The notes beneath the pieces were generated by a model, which did not search any database, was not told where the DNA came from, and saw only the letters and a program-made list of their open reading frames with translations. The translations under genes and the position numbers were made by a program. From Triplophysa rosa (taxonomy: Eukaryota; Chordata; Actinopteri; Cypriniformes; Nemacheilidae), in the NCBI RefSeq assembly GCF_024868665.1, contig NC_079892.1, positions 9,436,251 through 9,500,250 of the forward strand: DNA of 64,000 nt, written 5' to 3'. This document shows positions 1 to 12,200 of the stretch, piece by piece. The first letter of the stretch is position 1; the number at the start of each line of letters is the position of its first letter.

Positions 1-225
1 GTCTTAATCAGTCCTGATTGGCCTTATCTTGGCCTATGGTGAAAGTTAATTGAAATACAATAGTTGTGTCTGACATTATGAGAATTCGCTTTTCAAAATC
101 TAACTTAGAAGAGACATGCGTTAAGTGGATAAGTGTGCACAAAACGCATACACGTTTGCAGCGTAAACCCTTTAAATGAAGAAATCTTCAAACGGTCATT
201 ATTGTGGCCCTGCGGACAGCGGTAC

Positions 226-1030
226 CTGTTGATGGTAAACGGCTGGCGTGCTGGCTGCTGCTTGGGCATGCAGATAATGCTTGGTGAGCTGCGGTTGGGG
301 CTGCCCAGGCCCGAGCTGCCCATACTGTTGGTCCTGCCACTCATGCCCATGCCCTGCCCTACCTGCGAGCTCATCAAGTTCCTGGAGTTCATGGGCAGGA
401 TGCCCCTGTGAAGCATCAAAACAAGAGTCACGACGAGCACACAAAGCATCGTCACACCATGCCATCATAAGGAGGAGGAGATCGCGTACCTGTTCGGCGA
501 CGGTGGCGTGTGGAGGGACATTGTTGGGACGCCTGTTGTTGGGGTGCTATGGCTCGGTAGCTGAGTGCCTTGCGTTAAACTCCGGTTCACTTGAGGGTTG
601 TTATTACTCATGCCCCTTATTGGGAAACCTAGTGCACCTTATAAAAAATAAGGTCAGACAGAAAACATTACAAATCAGTTTCGTTTGATTTAAGCACAAA
701 TTTATTTGAGAAGAGACTTTAACTCACTTTGCGGACCGTACAAACTCGCACCAAGCTGTGACAATTGACCTGACGACGACGGCGAAGATGTCAGCATCTG
801 AAAATCCAGAACAATTAGAATGATAAATAAGCACTGATACAACAAAAACAATGAAATTTGAAAGCTTTTTAAAAATAAGTACGTAATTGCACGTGTCAAC
901 ATCAACAAATAGTTCTTACGTCTTTTTCTCGGGGCGGGAACATTGGCTGGGTATACTGGTACATGCTCTCTGCATCCGGGTAGTCACTGTCGACCCCCTC
1001 CACAAACTTCTTTCTACTTGTACTGAACAT
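226..1030 (-). CDS. cnot2: CCR4-NOT complex subunit 2, 5' coding exons (partial)
   Basis: CNOT2 is a scaffold subunit of the cytoplasmic and nuclear CCR4-NOT complex, which deadenylates mRNA and represses transcription. Four minus-strand exons join in frame: 1042-920, 797-728, 637-490 and 405-226, all with GT-AG borders. They encode the conserved N-terminal low-complexity part of the family: the FSTSRKKFVEGVDSDYPD block, SSSGQLSQLGASLYG, NRSLTQGTQLPSH, TPPSPNRGILPMNSRN and SSGLGSPNRSSPSIICMPKQ. The C-terminal NOT-box lies beyond the left edge. The start is uncertain. I placed it at the first ATG inside the exon that begins at 1042 (MFSTSRKK...). In mammals a further short upstream exon adds residues, and I could not find an equivalent in 1043-2100. 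The window ends in the intron after the 226 donor. Confidence 0.9.
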
Positions 1031-1042
1031 TCCGTATGTCAC

Positions 1043-2100
1043 CTGCAAAAAAGAAAACATGTAAGCGAAACTTGTGACATCTTTGCACTATATAACAAAA
1101 ATAATAGCATAAAAAGTATAACATGTATAACAAATAAAAGTATAACATGGAAATGTTATTCAGGGTGTAAAAACACCTTACACATCGTAATGCATATGTC
1201 CACATTTAAACCCAAGTTTGAAAAGGACTATTAACCAGCACACAGAACATTATGTCAACCCACTTTTTTATGTTTCAACATCTAAATCTTGCACTTATAC
1301 CTGCTAAACTTCAACGTGGTTAAGCAAATAGTCTTTTGCTATTGCAGCCTGAACTCATCCTGTTATGGCGATATGTTATTAAATAAATAATCTGTTCATC
1401 TTTTCAAAACATAGACTGTTTGCTGCATGGTTAAAAAAAAAAAAAAGCCTTCTTAAAGTGACAAATGACAACACACAAAACCAGCTTAAAAGACTAGCTA
1501 AACCAAAGCACAAACGCAAGCTACTTTAACACACCCCTATTATAAAATCACACAACCTTGCTAGAAATATTAAAACCGTTTCCTGCACGTTATGGTGTTA
1601 TGAACATCCAAACCAAGTAAAATATGGAAACAAACTTGTGACATTTCGCGAAATGTTATTAGTTAGATTAGCTAGTTAGCTTTGCCCGTTAGCGAAGTAG
1701 CGGCTAACACAAATATGAACATCTACTTTTAAAATAATGTTTTTAATGACATCCAAACACATGGAGCTGTTTCCCCTTCATTGGTCTAAAGTGTCTTAGC
1801 ATGTAGCGGATGTCTAGACATAAATAAAACATGTATTTGTCTATTTAAACGTTTAAGGCCTCCGTTCCGGTTCTCTGTTTTTGTTAGCGCTCAACGCTAG
1901 TCGGCTAACTCTGGCCTCGGAACAAAAACAGAAAGCACCAAAACCATGCAAACGTGTCACTGCATTCATGCAACTGCTAAATATATTCTTGTGCATGTGC
2001 GTAAAGCTGTACTTGATCATTTGGTCATGTATGTGCGACTTAAACCCTGTGGTGTAATATGTTTTTTGGTGAAAATGAAATTGACTAACCGCATTAATTT
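1043..2100. other. cnot2 upstream intron and promoter interval
   Basis: This stretch holds the intron upstream of the first recognised cnot2 coding exon and, probably, its promoter. It is AT-rich up to about 1850, with a run of A at 1434-1445. Near 1860-1930 it becomes less AT-rich, with several CpGs. That is a reasonable place for a transcription start firing leftward into cnot2 and perhaps rightward as well. No coding exon matching the mammalian CNOT2 amino terminus was seen. Confidence 0.35.
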
Positions 2101-2221
2101 ACCCTCTCCTCGCAGATCCAAGATGGCTGTGTATCCTACAGAAGTGAATGCTGGGGGAATAGCCTTTACCCTCTGACCTCTTGACCTTCGGTGTAGTTTA
2201 AATCTGACACACAGGAATAAA
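1946..2221 (+). ncRNA. Possible divergent transcript from the cnot2 promoter
   Basis: The plus strand has a pyrimidine tract and acceptor ending at 2115 (ctctcctcgcag), then a short exon with ATG at 2123 and a 17-codon frame (starting MAVYPTEVNAGG) closed by TGA at 2174-2176. A canonical AATAAA poly(A) signal follows at 2216-2221. I recognise no protein family in the short peptide. The arrangement fits a short promoter-divergent RNA or a micropeptide gene, but it could be chance. Transcript data would settle it. Confidence 0.25.
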
Positions 2222-2239
2222 AACTGTTCTTGACACACT

Positions 2240-3310
2240 ATAATACTTATTTGACACTGTCTGGGCACGAGGGAGGTTTTTATGATGAAGGAGTTAGACT
2301 CATACATGCAGATATGCGACTTGAAACTGCAATAACAAATATAGTTTCATTTTTCTCAAAGCATCATGATATTTTGTAATTATAATATTTGTAATCTGAT
2401 GTTAATGAAGCAGGTAAAAATATACATTGTATTTTTCACATGCGCAGCATATTGTGATATGATAGAGCTGAAATTCATCATCTGTTATACTAAAGACTAA
2501 ATAAGGGAGTTGTTATATGACATGAACATCAAAACATCAATTTCCCTTACATTTGTTCTTAAATTGATATGTTGTTATCGGTGCTGTTACGAGCCTCTGT
2601 AGACAGATGCTCTGCTGACACGACATAATCTGTGAAGTGATGAGGTAGGCAAAATCCACATCTAAATCACTTGCATTGTATATTTCACATCTGCAGCCAA
2701 AAGCATGTGAAATATTCTTACCTAAGAGCAAAAAAGCTCACATGTGTAAGTAGTGTAATGGGTAAATACGGGTAGCTTCGAATGTGCTGAGCTGTGATAT
2801 ACATGTGTAGAGTATTTGATTTAACTAACATCTGTGTAGTGCAGGATGGGTCATCAATATTTCTTTGTTTTCTGAAATAGTACTGTACATTTTTTTATTT
2901 TTTTTTGCCTATATTCCTATATTCTATATGTAGAGCACAGTGAAGTGTTGTCAGGAAAGAGAGGGTGAGAGAGGGGTATGGGATCAGGAAATTAACTTTG
3001 AGCTCTGTTAAAACAGTAGAGGAAAATTATATATAGCCTATATTACGTTTGATGATCCATTCAGACTTTTTCCAAACCACGTGTTACTAAATACCAGTTT
3101 GCCATGTGATGTTGATGGCATCTAGTGGTTTTCTATAACTGGGTGAGTCTTATCAATGGGATGATGCATTCAAGTGGTCTCAGTTAAGTAGAGAGTCCTG
3201 GCTAAGATAAAAGCTCATACAGAACGTCTCCAATGGACCCTTAAAAATCCTGTATCACAAGACACCTTTAGGCTTATCACTGCCCCTGTTCAGCGCCAGA
3301 GAAATCATTT
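2240..3310. other. Intergenic, no gene seen
   Basis: AT-rich spacer between the cnot2 promoter and lrrc10. A direct repeat of about 23 bp (cattgtat.tttcacat..gcag) appears at about 2426 and 2674. Otherwise I see no coding exon, RNA gene or clear transposon. Confidence 0.4.
3025..3215 (+). promoter_or_regulatory. Candidate lrrc10 promoter with muscle/heart-type sites
   Basis: Upstream of the likely lrrc10 leader exon are a MEF2-like AT core (ttatatatag near 3030), an E-box cacgtg near 3079, and a GATA site inside ctaagataaaag near 3200. These factor types are expected at a heart-restricted gene such as lrrc10. The motifs are short and this is inference from position only. Confidence 0.25.
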
Positions 3311-3317
3311 CGCCGGA

Positions 3318-3474
3318 ATGGGGAGGAGCGTGCTGGTTGTCATCTCTGGTGCTCTCAGCGACTGGCAGGGCAGAGGTGTCAGCAGAACACAGGAGCATAA
3401 AACATCACTGCTACCTACATTCTCATTCCTTTTGACAATAAATCTTCAAACATCTGATGATTTCTGCAGCTTGG
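3318..3474 (+). other. lrrc10: Possible lrrc10 5' UTR exon
   Basis: A canonical donor (cttg|gtaagttg) at 3474/3475 pairs with an acceptor (ctcctttaag) at 3723-3724, 26 bases before the lrrc10 ATG. This suggests a noncoding leader exon spliced to the single coding exon. The left border is unknown; an open frame from 3318 shows no family resemblance and is probably incidental. Confidence 0.35.
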
Positions 3475-3749
3475 TAAGTTGTACACTATTTAAGATTTTC
3501 TTTAATGCTTCATAACGTTATTCAGTTCAACAGGCATCCTCATTTTGGTTAATTTTGTCATTATTTGTTTAACCTTGAATTTAATTCTTTGATAAAACAC
3601 AACATTTTCTATACAATGAAAGTGAAGGGTGATCAGTGCAATCAAAAAAAGAAAAAGAAAAGATAAATGATCTTGTTTTTATTTCAAACAAACCACTCTG
3701 CTTCTCTTTTACATCTCCTTTAAGAGACCACGAATGTGTATCAGGCAAG

Positions 3750-4562
3750 ATGGGAAATGTTGTGCGTGGTGCCGTCGCCTTCGTCCCCTCCGAGCGATGT
3801 CAACGTTACTTAGTAGGAGATTTAAAAGAAATGCCCCTTGATCGAACCCTCGACCTGTGCAGCCGACAACTACGTCGCCTTCCCATCAGAGCATCTGCTT
3901 TTAGCGAATTAGTCAAACTTTACTTGAGTGACAACCACCTCTCCAACCTGCCACCAGAACTTCGAAACCTCCAAAAGCTTCAGCTCCTGGCTCTGGATTT
4001 CAACTGTTTTGAGGAGCTCCCTCTGGTTGTCTGCAATCTTATGCAGCTTAACATTCTCTACCTTGGCAATAACCAACTTTATGCCCTTCCCAAGCAGATC
4101 CGGCAGCTCACCGAACTTAAAACGTTGTGGCTAGAGACTAACTGCTTTACCAAGTTCCCTCAAGTAGTCTGTGACCTTCCCAACATCAAGACCCTCCACT
4201 TGGGCTACAATCAGTTACGCAGTTTACCCGGAGAGCTCGGGCGACTGGAAGAGCTACGCAGCATCTGGTTAGCGGGGAACTTGCTGAATGAGTTCCCTCC
4301 CGTGCTACTGAAGATGCATTACTTAGAGGTGATTGATGTGGACCGAAACCGTATTCAATATTTTCAATCTCTTGCCCATTTGAGAGGGTTGAAGCTTGTT
4401 ATCTATGACCACAATCCTTGTGTTAATGCACCTGTGGTGGCTGAAGGTGTGAGACGGGTGGGCCGGTGGGCAGACTGCTCTGATGATGATGAAGGGGAGA
4501 GCGAAGGAATGACTGACAAGGCGGGCGTGAAGGTGCAGGGGGCACTGGAAGACAACAAATGA
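3750..4562 (+). CDS. lrrc10: Leucine-rich repeat-containing protein 10
   Basis: LRRC10 is a small heart- and muscle-enriched protein that associates with actin/alpha-actinin and T-tubule or dyad structures; loss causes cardiomyopathy in mouse and heart defects in zebrafish. The coding region is one uninterrupted exon of 270 aa, close to the mammalian length (277). It begins MGNVVRGAVAF, has the KEMPLDRTLDL entry segment, then about seven leucine-rich repeats (roughly residues 30-215) with the LxxLxLxxNxL pattern, such as KLYLSDNHLSNLP and ILYLGNNQLYALP. The conserved cap LKLVIYDHNPCVNAP precedes VRRVGRWAD and a variable acidic tail. The start was chosen at the family MGN; an in-frame open stretch extends upstream to 3636 but shows no homology. 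In mammals lrrc10 also lies near CNOT2, which supports the assignment. Confidence 0.95.
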   Translation: MGNVVRGAVAFVPSERCQRYLVGDLKEMPLDRTLDLCSRQLRRLPIRASAFSELVKLYLSDNHLSNLPPELRNLQKLQLLALDFNCFEELPLVVCNLMQLNILYLGNNQLYALPKQIRQLTELKTLWLETNCFTKFPQVVCDLPNIKTLHLGYNQLRSLPGELGRLEELRSIWLAGNLLNEFPPVLLKMHYLEVIDVDRNRIQYFQSLAHLRGLKLVIYDHNPCVNAPVVAEGVRRVGRWADCSDDDEGESEGMTDKAGVKVQGALEDNK

Positions 4563-4705
4563 AGATTTGGGAAACAGAAGTGAGGAACCAAAGCTCAAAA
4601 AGTTCAATAGATTTGATGTGCAAATATACATTTTTGTGATGTCGCAGAGGAACACTGGTCAAGGTGTTTGTGGAAATGACCTTGGAAATTAAGTGATCAT
4701 AATTG

Positions 4706-4870
4706 CTTTACAAAAGTATAGTTTTTGTAGTAATAATATAGCCTAGTAGGCCTATATTCTTTTATCGATATTGTTAAGTAGAATATAAGATTTTACAAAA
4801 GTATCGTTTTTATAGTAATAATATAGTATAGGCTATTCTTTGGTTTTTGTTAAGTAGAATACAAAATTTT
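4706..4870 (+). repeat. Tandem duplication, two ~84 bp units
   Basis: Two adjacent imperfect copies begin ctttacaaaagtata (4706) and ttttacaaaagtatcg (4791). They share tagtaataatatag and ttgttaagtagaata. It lies in the probable 3' UTR or downstream flank of lrrc10 and is a simple local duplication. Confidence 0.7.
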
Positions 4871-5045
4871 TAAAGCAAACAATTTGGACAATGCAAATTT
4901 ATACATAATTAATTTGTGGTTTGTGTAAGTGTTTTAGTATTTAGCCTACTTTGTTTATGGTACATTTCCATTTAATTTTTCTAAAATCACAGCAACAAGG
5001 GTTTGAAAGTATTCTCAGTCAGGAATTTAAATATAACCAAATGTA

Positions 5046-5066
5046 GCTCTCTCTCTCTCTCTCTCT
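5046..5066 (+). repeat. (CT)n microsatellite
   Basis: Ten uninterrupted CT dinucleotides. Confidence 0.9.
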
Positions 5067-5351
5067 AAAAAATCTCTTCAGTGAGGTGGACCATTCATTG
5101 TCAAAGATAAATGGTAAAATTCTAACAATGTACCCTGCTCATCAATTATGTAGAGTTCCTGTAACAGATTTGGGTCTCCATTTTGATGTAAGACTCTTAA
5201 TAGGTTTTTATAATAGTTTGTAGCTTCTGCTCTGTAATATGTAGTCAAGCAGGTCACTGGCTTTACAAATTGAACATGAAGAACTTGACTGTTCTGGTTT
5301 ATTTAAACTCCTTATTTCTAAGACAAAAACAAAGTATTTGACATTGTATTA

Positions 5352-5697
5352 TAGGGCTGTCAAACGATTAATCGTGATTAATCGCATCCAGAATAAAAGT
5401 TTGTGTTTACATAATATATGCCGGTGTTCTGTGCATATTAATTTTGTATTCATAAACACATACACATAAATGCATATATTTAAGAAAAATATAAAACATA
5501 ACTATTAATAAACTTTTATTTACAATTTCAATTATTGGTAAATATAAATGAATACATTTATAATTTATAGACATGTATGTGTATGTTTCATCTTTATAAA
5601 TACAAAATTAATATGCACAGTACACAGATATATATTATGTAAACACAAACCTTTATTCTGGATGCGATTAATCGCGATTAATCGTTTGACAGCCCTA
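5352..5697. mobile_element. Palindromic MITE, TAGGGCTGTCAAAC ends
   Basis: The left end tagggctgtcaaacgattaa is matched by its reverse complement at the right end (ttaatcgtttgacagcccta). The inverted repeat continues inward for well over 100 bp (cgcatccagaataaa..., then gtttacataatatat...). It is non-autonomous with no coding capacity. The TAGGG terminus suggests a hAT-type element, but I see no clean 8-bp target duplication, so the class is tentative. Confidence 0.8.
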
Positions 5698-6026
5698 ATT
5701 TTCAACAATCGTTATCACAAAAATGATGTCCGAAACCACAAAGGAAGGATTGTACATTTACAATAAATGTTTATAAGTTGCATACGTTTTTGTGTTTCTC
5801 ACGAAAACAAGTAGGCTAATTTATCTCGTGCATTTCCGTGGGTGCTCGAGCCCCCTGCCCCCAGCACCCACTGTATCGGAGCCTATATTTGTAATATAGA
5901 TATTATGGATTTAATAAAATACATAAAAATGTATGTATCATATGTTAATAGTATAAATTCATTTATAAAGGATACAACATATTATAAAATAAAAATACAT
6001 TAATTTTACCCGATTGCCCGTTTCCA

Positions 6027-6034
6027 TGACGTCC
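6027..6034 (+). promoter_or_regulatory. CRE-like site upstream of fnbp4
   Basis: TGACGTCC matches 7 of 8 bases of the CREB/ATF palindrome and lies about 220 bp before the fnbp4 ATG. A second gacgtc core occurs near 6128. Functional use is inferred. Confidence 0.3.
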
Positions 6035-6252
6035 TTTTTTGATCGTAATTATACAGCAAATATGACACTATTTTTGTGGTTTAAAAATGTTCGTTCTTTC
6101 TGTTATATTTTGGCCATATAAAGCAAGACGTCGCATAAGGACTTTTATTTTGAAGGACAAAAAGTCAATCAGCCATTTGGAAGGAAAGGGCAGATCGGTA
6201 ACGCAGCTCTGATTGAGAGCGGAGCTCCATTATATTAACAACGACAGTAACG

Positions 6253-9200
6253 ATGGGGAAGAAGACTCGAGGTGGCACGGGCAGGAGAACCATATTACAG
6301 CTCTCTCCACCTGGACCGAACCGTAGCGCTACGGGAGCAGCCAGAGAGGACGCAGCTGGTTCTGGGTCAGAAGGTGAGCGAAAAACACATTACCAGATAC
6401 TAGTTTTATTGGCTTTCTTCGTCGTAGGATACTAAAAATATGTAGAAAGACCAACCATTTTAAAAAGAACACGCTTCACTATCGAGTGGGAAACTTATTT
6501 ATTGTGTTAAGTAACGATAGCTCGCTAATTGTGAATAGTGACATTTAACTGATATTCATAATGTAAATAATACTTGTGTAATATTTAAAATTACAGAAGT
6601 GATGTAAAATGGCAACGGTACACGTATAAAGTTCTCTTGAATTGACGTTTGTCGGCGTTAGTTTAGCTTTAGCCACCGGTAACGTTAACGTTACCACTGA
6701 ACCGATAAACTTAGGCTGTCAGCGATTGTTAGGCTGTTCAAAGCAACTGTAAACCAAACATAGACATGTAACAGACCCCAGTTTTATATATTAAATATAA
6801 GTGCTTTTTTAGTTTTGTCGTTTATAAGCTACATTTCGAGTTCGTGTTGGTTAGCTTTAAACAAAGCGTTAGCCTGCATGCTAACTCGCCCTGAGCCGGA
6901 TATTAGCTCAGGGGGAAACTAGTTTAAAACGTTTAGAATGCGTTATAAACAGTGTGTCATCTATTTTAGACGAACCTGAAGGTAACGCAGATGGACAGGG
7001 AATCCCGAGAGAAGTGAATATAGTTATGAAGACTTCAGCTGTGAAGGCCACACGTGAGTTTGATCTGTTTGTTGTCATTAAATAATACATAGGTTGTAGA
7101 TATTATGGAAAATTAAGATATATTGTGTATGGTACATATATCATGATCATATTATATTATATGTGTTATTATTTTATATTATTCAATATTATATCGTTAA
7201 AATAATGTACTGTGGAATTTGTTGCTTATGTCTGTATGGTCTATCTAGAGGGCCTGTCCTTGCTGGGCGCATATGAAGATAGTGAGGATGAAGATTCAGG
7301 GGAGAGCCAAGCGACCACTGTAAAAGTAAAACACAACCAGTCAGCAGATATTGACAGCACCCTAGCCAACTTTATGGCGGTGAGTAAATCCAGTTTATAT
7401 GTGTACACCCTCTCCAGACAATGTACTTATACTGTAGTTGAACTTAGGAATCTGCCTATACTTTATATTGATGTGGGCTATCATATATCTTTCACATAGG
7501 AAATTGATGCCATTACCACACAACCCACCCAAACAAATGAATCCGAGACTGGGGCTATTGCCCCAGCGCCAACTCCTCCTCGCCCAGTTCCTAAAATAGA
7601 CCAGCAGACTGCTCAGAACGGACCGACACAAGAGTTTCAGTACAACACCCAGTATTCCCTTGCTGGATGTGAGTTTTACAGTAGGTTTGTGTTTTGATTG
7701 TTTAAATTTTCAAATGGAGATGTAGAAGTTAATGCTTGTTTGATGTTTGGGGTCGTTGTAGCTGGTTTGGAGATGGGTGACTGGCAGGAGGTGTGGGATG
7801 AAAATACAGGCTGTTACTATTACTGGAACACTCAGACCAACGAAGTGGCCTGGGAACTCCCGCATTACCTGGCTGACCAGATGCAGAGTCTTCAGTACGC
7901 AGAGAGGTGAGATTTAAAGGAAATATAAATATTGCAGGTATTTTGTCAGTAATCTTCCCATAAACAGGTTTCTAGTATCTCAAAAAGTGTATTGTGGTCT
8001 CAAAAAGTATTCAGACACTTGAGTCAAACCCAGAAACATGTGCATGTCTTTGCATTTGATAGCAATTTACTTGTTTTACGTTTTTAAGCATCTGAATACT
8101 TTGTTTTTTTGATTGTACTCACATTTTCAGCTTACATATTTATCCCACAGCTCATCTGTAAATGGCAATGGTGTGGAACATCACAGCGGCGTTTGTACTG
8201 AACAGCAGTCTGCAGCAGTGGCCCCTATATCAAAAAGGGAAACCAAAAAGAAGGCAAGATTTTTTTGTCTTTATGCCGTTTCGCTTACAGTTTAAGTTGT
8301 GTTAATGTTTGACTTTGTATCCTCTATCCACACAGGAAGTGATAGAGAGTGTTGTTGCCTTGACCAGCGATGAAGAAGACAGGAAAGGGGTGGCAGCTAC
8401 TCTCCTCGCTCCTCTCATCCCAGAGGAGGTGAAGGAGGCAGAGGAGAAATGGAGAAAGAAGGTGCTAGCCGTGGATGAGACCTTGGATGCCCAGGATGTG
8501 GAGGCTGAAGAGACTCCATCTATGAACTCTCCGGCTCTTCGAGACACCGATAGCCAAAGTAACCAGCCCAGCAGGAACCAGTCTGCTGAATCTTCAGACC
8601 GTGAGGAGGAAGCCGAAGAGGACACCATGGAACTAGAACTAGCATTAGAGAGGAAAAAAGTGAGTTGCATCATTAAAAATAACTAGTGAGTGATCGAGTA
8701 AATGAGTTTTGTGTTCATGCTAGTATTAATTGTTAAAGTTTTGGTTGATGCATGCACTTTTTCTACTATATCTACGATATAATTTGTGTGTGCATGTCTA
8801 AAGAAAAGAAAAATGTATTCCCCGCTGCCACAGGTTTTTTTTTTTGCAGGCTGAGCTTCGTGCCCTGGAGGAAGGTGATGGTAGCGGTGGGGGTTCAAGC
8901 CCCTGTTCTGAAGCCAGTCAGGATGGGCCTCAAAATTTGCTTTCAAAAAAGAACAAATGGAAGACTTCTTTCCTCCGTGCGCCAAGTCCTGACTCGGGCA
9001 GCCGGGGCTCAGACAAAGCAGGATGGGGCACACCTGAGCAATCAGACAATGGTAAAGACTCTTAAAACTTATTTCGGAGCAACGTAAAATCCTGGTTCAC
9101 TTATATATTTTAACCTGAAATCAGGACTGTACTGTGCAACATATATGTCGCACATGCTACAGAAAAAACTGTCTGTGCTAAGAAAATGTAATGGTGTAGC

Positions 9201-12200
9201 ACACGTGCGATACCGTTTGGCAGGAGCATTAGACGCTTGTTTGTGTGAAATAGAGGGAGTCACGTTATCCATTATTTCTCAGATCCAGGCCGAACGAGAG
9301 GCTTGTTTTTCCGGCAAAGGACTGTGACGAAAGTTCCTGCCCAGAGGAGGCGGTGTCCTATTGGCTGAAAAGGAACCTGCGTCATTTGCTGGAAAAACTA
9401 GCCTCTCGTTCGCCTGGATCTAAAAGATAACGGATGTTAGACATTATCGTTAATATCGTTGTCAATATGGATATTTCTCTTAAACAAACTCATCGATTCA
9501 CTACAGAAAACCTTTGTTAAGACCACAGAGCCGTGTCGAACAGTTATTTGATCGTTTTTGACGTTATTCTTCAAGAAAAAAACATATTCAGTAAAGATGC
9601 CTTGAGGGCGAGTAAAACATGGGAAAATTTTGGATTGCTAGTGAAATATCCCTTGTAGCAATGTTTTTAGCTCACTATATTGCATTGATCAATAACTTAC
9701 TGAACCTCTTGTGTTTTAAGCACATTCCAAAACAGCTGAAAAGCAGCCAGAGGAAGAAGAAAAGGAGAAGGTCGTATGCAGAGCTCTTCAAAAGGATGAA
9801 GAGGATCTTAAGGTATTTTGAGTTAGTCAAAATAACTTTGAGACTGAACCTGTATTAATACAGGGTCAATTTTGATTTGATCTCTTTAGGATAATCTTTA
9901 TAATGCACTGCTATGAGTTTATTTAGATGAAACTGGCTACAAAAATTACACCAATTTAAAATGGTTTTGTAATCTTATCCAATGACTCTTTTAGTTTCAG
10001 ATTGGAGAGCTGGCCAACACACTAACCAGCAAAATGGAGTTTTTAGGAATCGACAAAAAAACCATCTCAAACTTTCAGCTGCTGCTGCTGCAAACGGAGG
10101 TAAGAAAAAGACAACTGCTTTAAAGCTAGGGACTGTTTATTAAGCTTACATCTGTATTAAATTAAGCTTCCATCTTTTACCCCCTCCAGACACGGATCGC
10201 AGACTGGCGAGAGGGCGCTCTGAACGGAAACTACCTCCGCCGCAGGCTACAGGAAGCCGCAGAGCACATAAAACATTACGAACTTAACGCCACTCCTAAA
10301 GGCTGGTCCTGCCACTGGGACAGGTACGCGCTCCTTACCTTTCACATCCTTATCACTCCCCCCTCCCTAAAACATGTGACAATTGACCACACTGCCTCCA
10401 CCACTTGACAAACTTGTGACCGATTTGCACTTGGTTGTATTACTGGGGAGTGTTTGCGAGCAAGGATAAAGACAGATGGTTGTGGTAAACAATAAGGGAG
10501 CGTCTCTAAAGTACCAGCGTTACCACCAAACCGAGCCCCAAAGATATTGGGCTGCATCTTCTCCCCTCAAAATCAGTCAGAAGGGTTCACTAGCTCTTAG
10601 GAAGGTGGTCGCGCGCGCGCTTGCGCGTGAGAGCTTTGAACTTTACAGGACTGCCCCAAAATGATGGGAGTAATGAGTGACACAGAGTGACCACATGGAA
10701 GCAGCGTGTCACACAAGCATCAGTAAAGGAAGACGATGCCTTGCCCCCGGAGCCTGAAGGTCAGACCAATCTATTTCATTGCTTTACTGGTTTTCTTTTC
10801 CTTGCACTATTGATGATTGCTAAATAAAAATGTTATTTTTCACCCTCTGTTGAAGATGCCTGCTTTAAGGCATCTAGTGGAGGGGTTTTGTCACTGTCAA
10901 TGTGAGTATTGCCATGACGATTGAGACTGAATGATGAAATGTTGCTGTTGGTTTCAGGATTGGCTTGGAGCTTTTTCGTTCATGCAATATATTTTTGGTT
11001 TGTTTTTAAGGGAATAAGGTGGGTTCTTTATCAGTGCATCCCACTATAATCTGGCTCTTCCTCTGGGCTGCCAATGAAGCCTAGTTCAACAATCCCTTAT
11101 TAGGGAACTAGAGCCCCCTTCCCTTTAACTCTCCAGGGGTCTCTTGACCTTGAAATCAGTCAAAGGGAAAGTTGCTAAGATGTCTGTGTGTTTGTTTCTC
11201 CACCTCTAGAGACCACAGGCGGTACTTCTATGTGAACGACCGGTCCGGTGCCTCCCAGTGGGAGTTTCCAGTTGGGGAAGAAGAAGAATCCAAACCACCC
11301 TTGCCACCCACAGCTGTTTCTGGAGGCCCCAGCCAACTGTCTGCGGACGCAACTGGTGATATTGCAGGTTGGTCTCCTGATGAGTAGTTAAAAACAGTTC
11401 ACCCAGAAAAGAAAATTGTTTTCTGACCTTTTACTTTTTTAAACAGGAGCTTCCTTGGGAGATATGACATCTTATTGGTCAGTTCCCCACCCGCCACAGC
11501 CACCACTCCCTCCGCTTCCTCCAGAGGACCCGCCCCCTCCACCAAATGAACAACCCCCACCACCCCCTCCGCCACCTGAGTCTCCTCCTCCACCCCCTCC
11601 ACCACCCCTCAGTGATGATGGGGAGATCGAGGAAGTGGAGATGGAGGATGAGGAGTCAGAACCACCAGCTCCCGGGACAGAAGAATTTAAGGTAACTTTC
11701 TCAGGACTTGCAAAACAAAGTTTGCTTTGCTTTGCTTTGCACTAAATCATGTTTTGTTGTCTTTTTTCATTAGGCGGCCGAAGCGGCAGCATTTTTGGCT
11801 AGAGGTCAGAAACGTAAAGCCACAGGCTCAAGCACACTCCCTAAAGCAGTAACCATCGGAAGCAGCCCTATTATCTACACTCACCCCACTGCCACAGCTG
11901 GTATTAATAATAACCATTTGCACTTACTCGCGTGAACAGTTTGGTTTTAAAGATAAACATTGAGCTTTTTTTCCTTTCATTCGTTCACAGTTCCAGTTCT
12001 AGTTGGAAATGCTTACTGGGGGATGACTGCTGCAGTTGCACCTCCTCTACCTACAGAGAGCATAACTCCACCATTGCCTGTCCTACCTGCCCAACCACCA
12101 CCTCCTCCTACACCTCAACTCCCAAGCACACTGGAACCAGGCAAAGTGCCGACAGACAAAGTAAAGAAGCCGAAGAAAGATAAGGTGGGTATACGTGATG

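Larger units (their letters stand above)
4563..6252. other. lrrc10-fnbp4 intergenic interval
   Basis: AT-rich spacer containing the lrrc10 3' UTR, a local tandem duplication (4706-4870), a CT microsatellite (5046-5066) and a palindromic transposon (5352-5697). No additional coding exon is supported. The last 250 bases become less AT-rich and form the fnbp4 promoter and leader. Confidence 0.5.

Noticed and set aside
10805..10935. C/D-box-like words (TGATGAT ... CTGA) in fnbp4 intron 11
   Set aside because: No closing terminal stem and spacing too long for a typical box C/D snoRNA.
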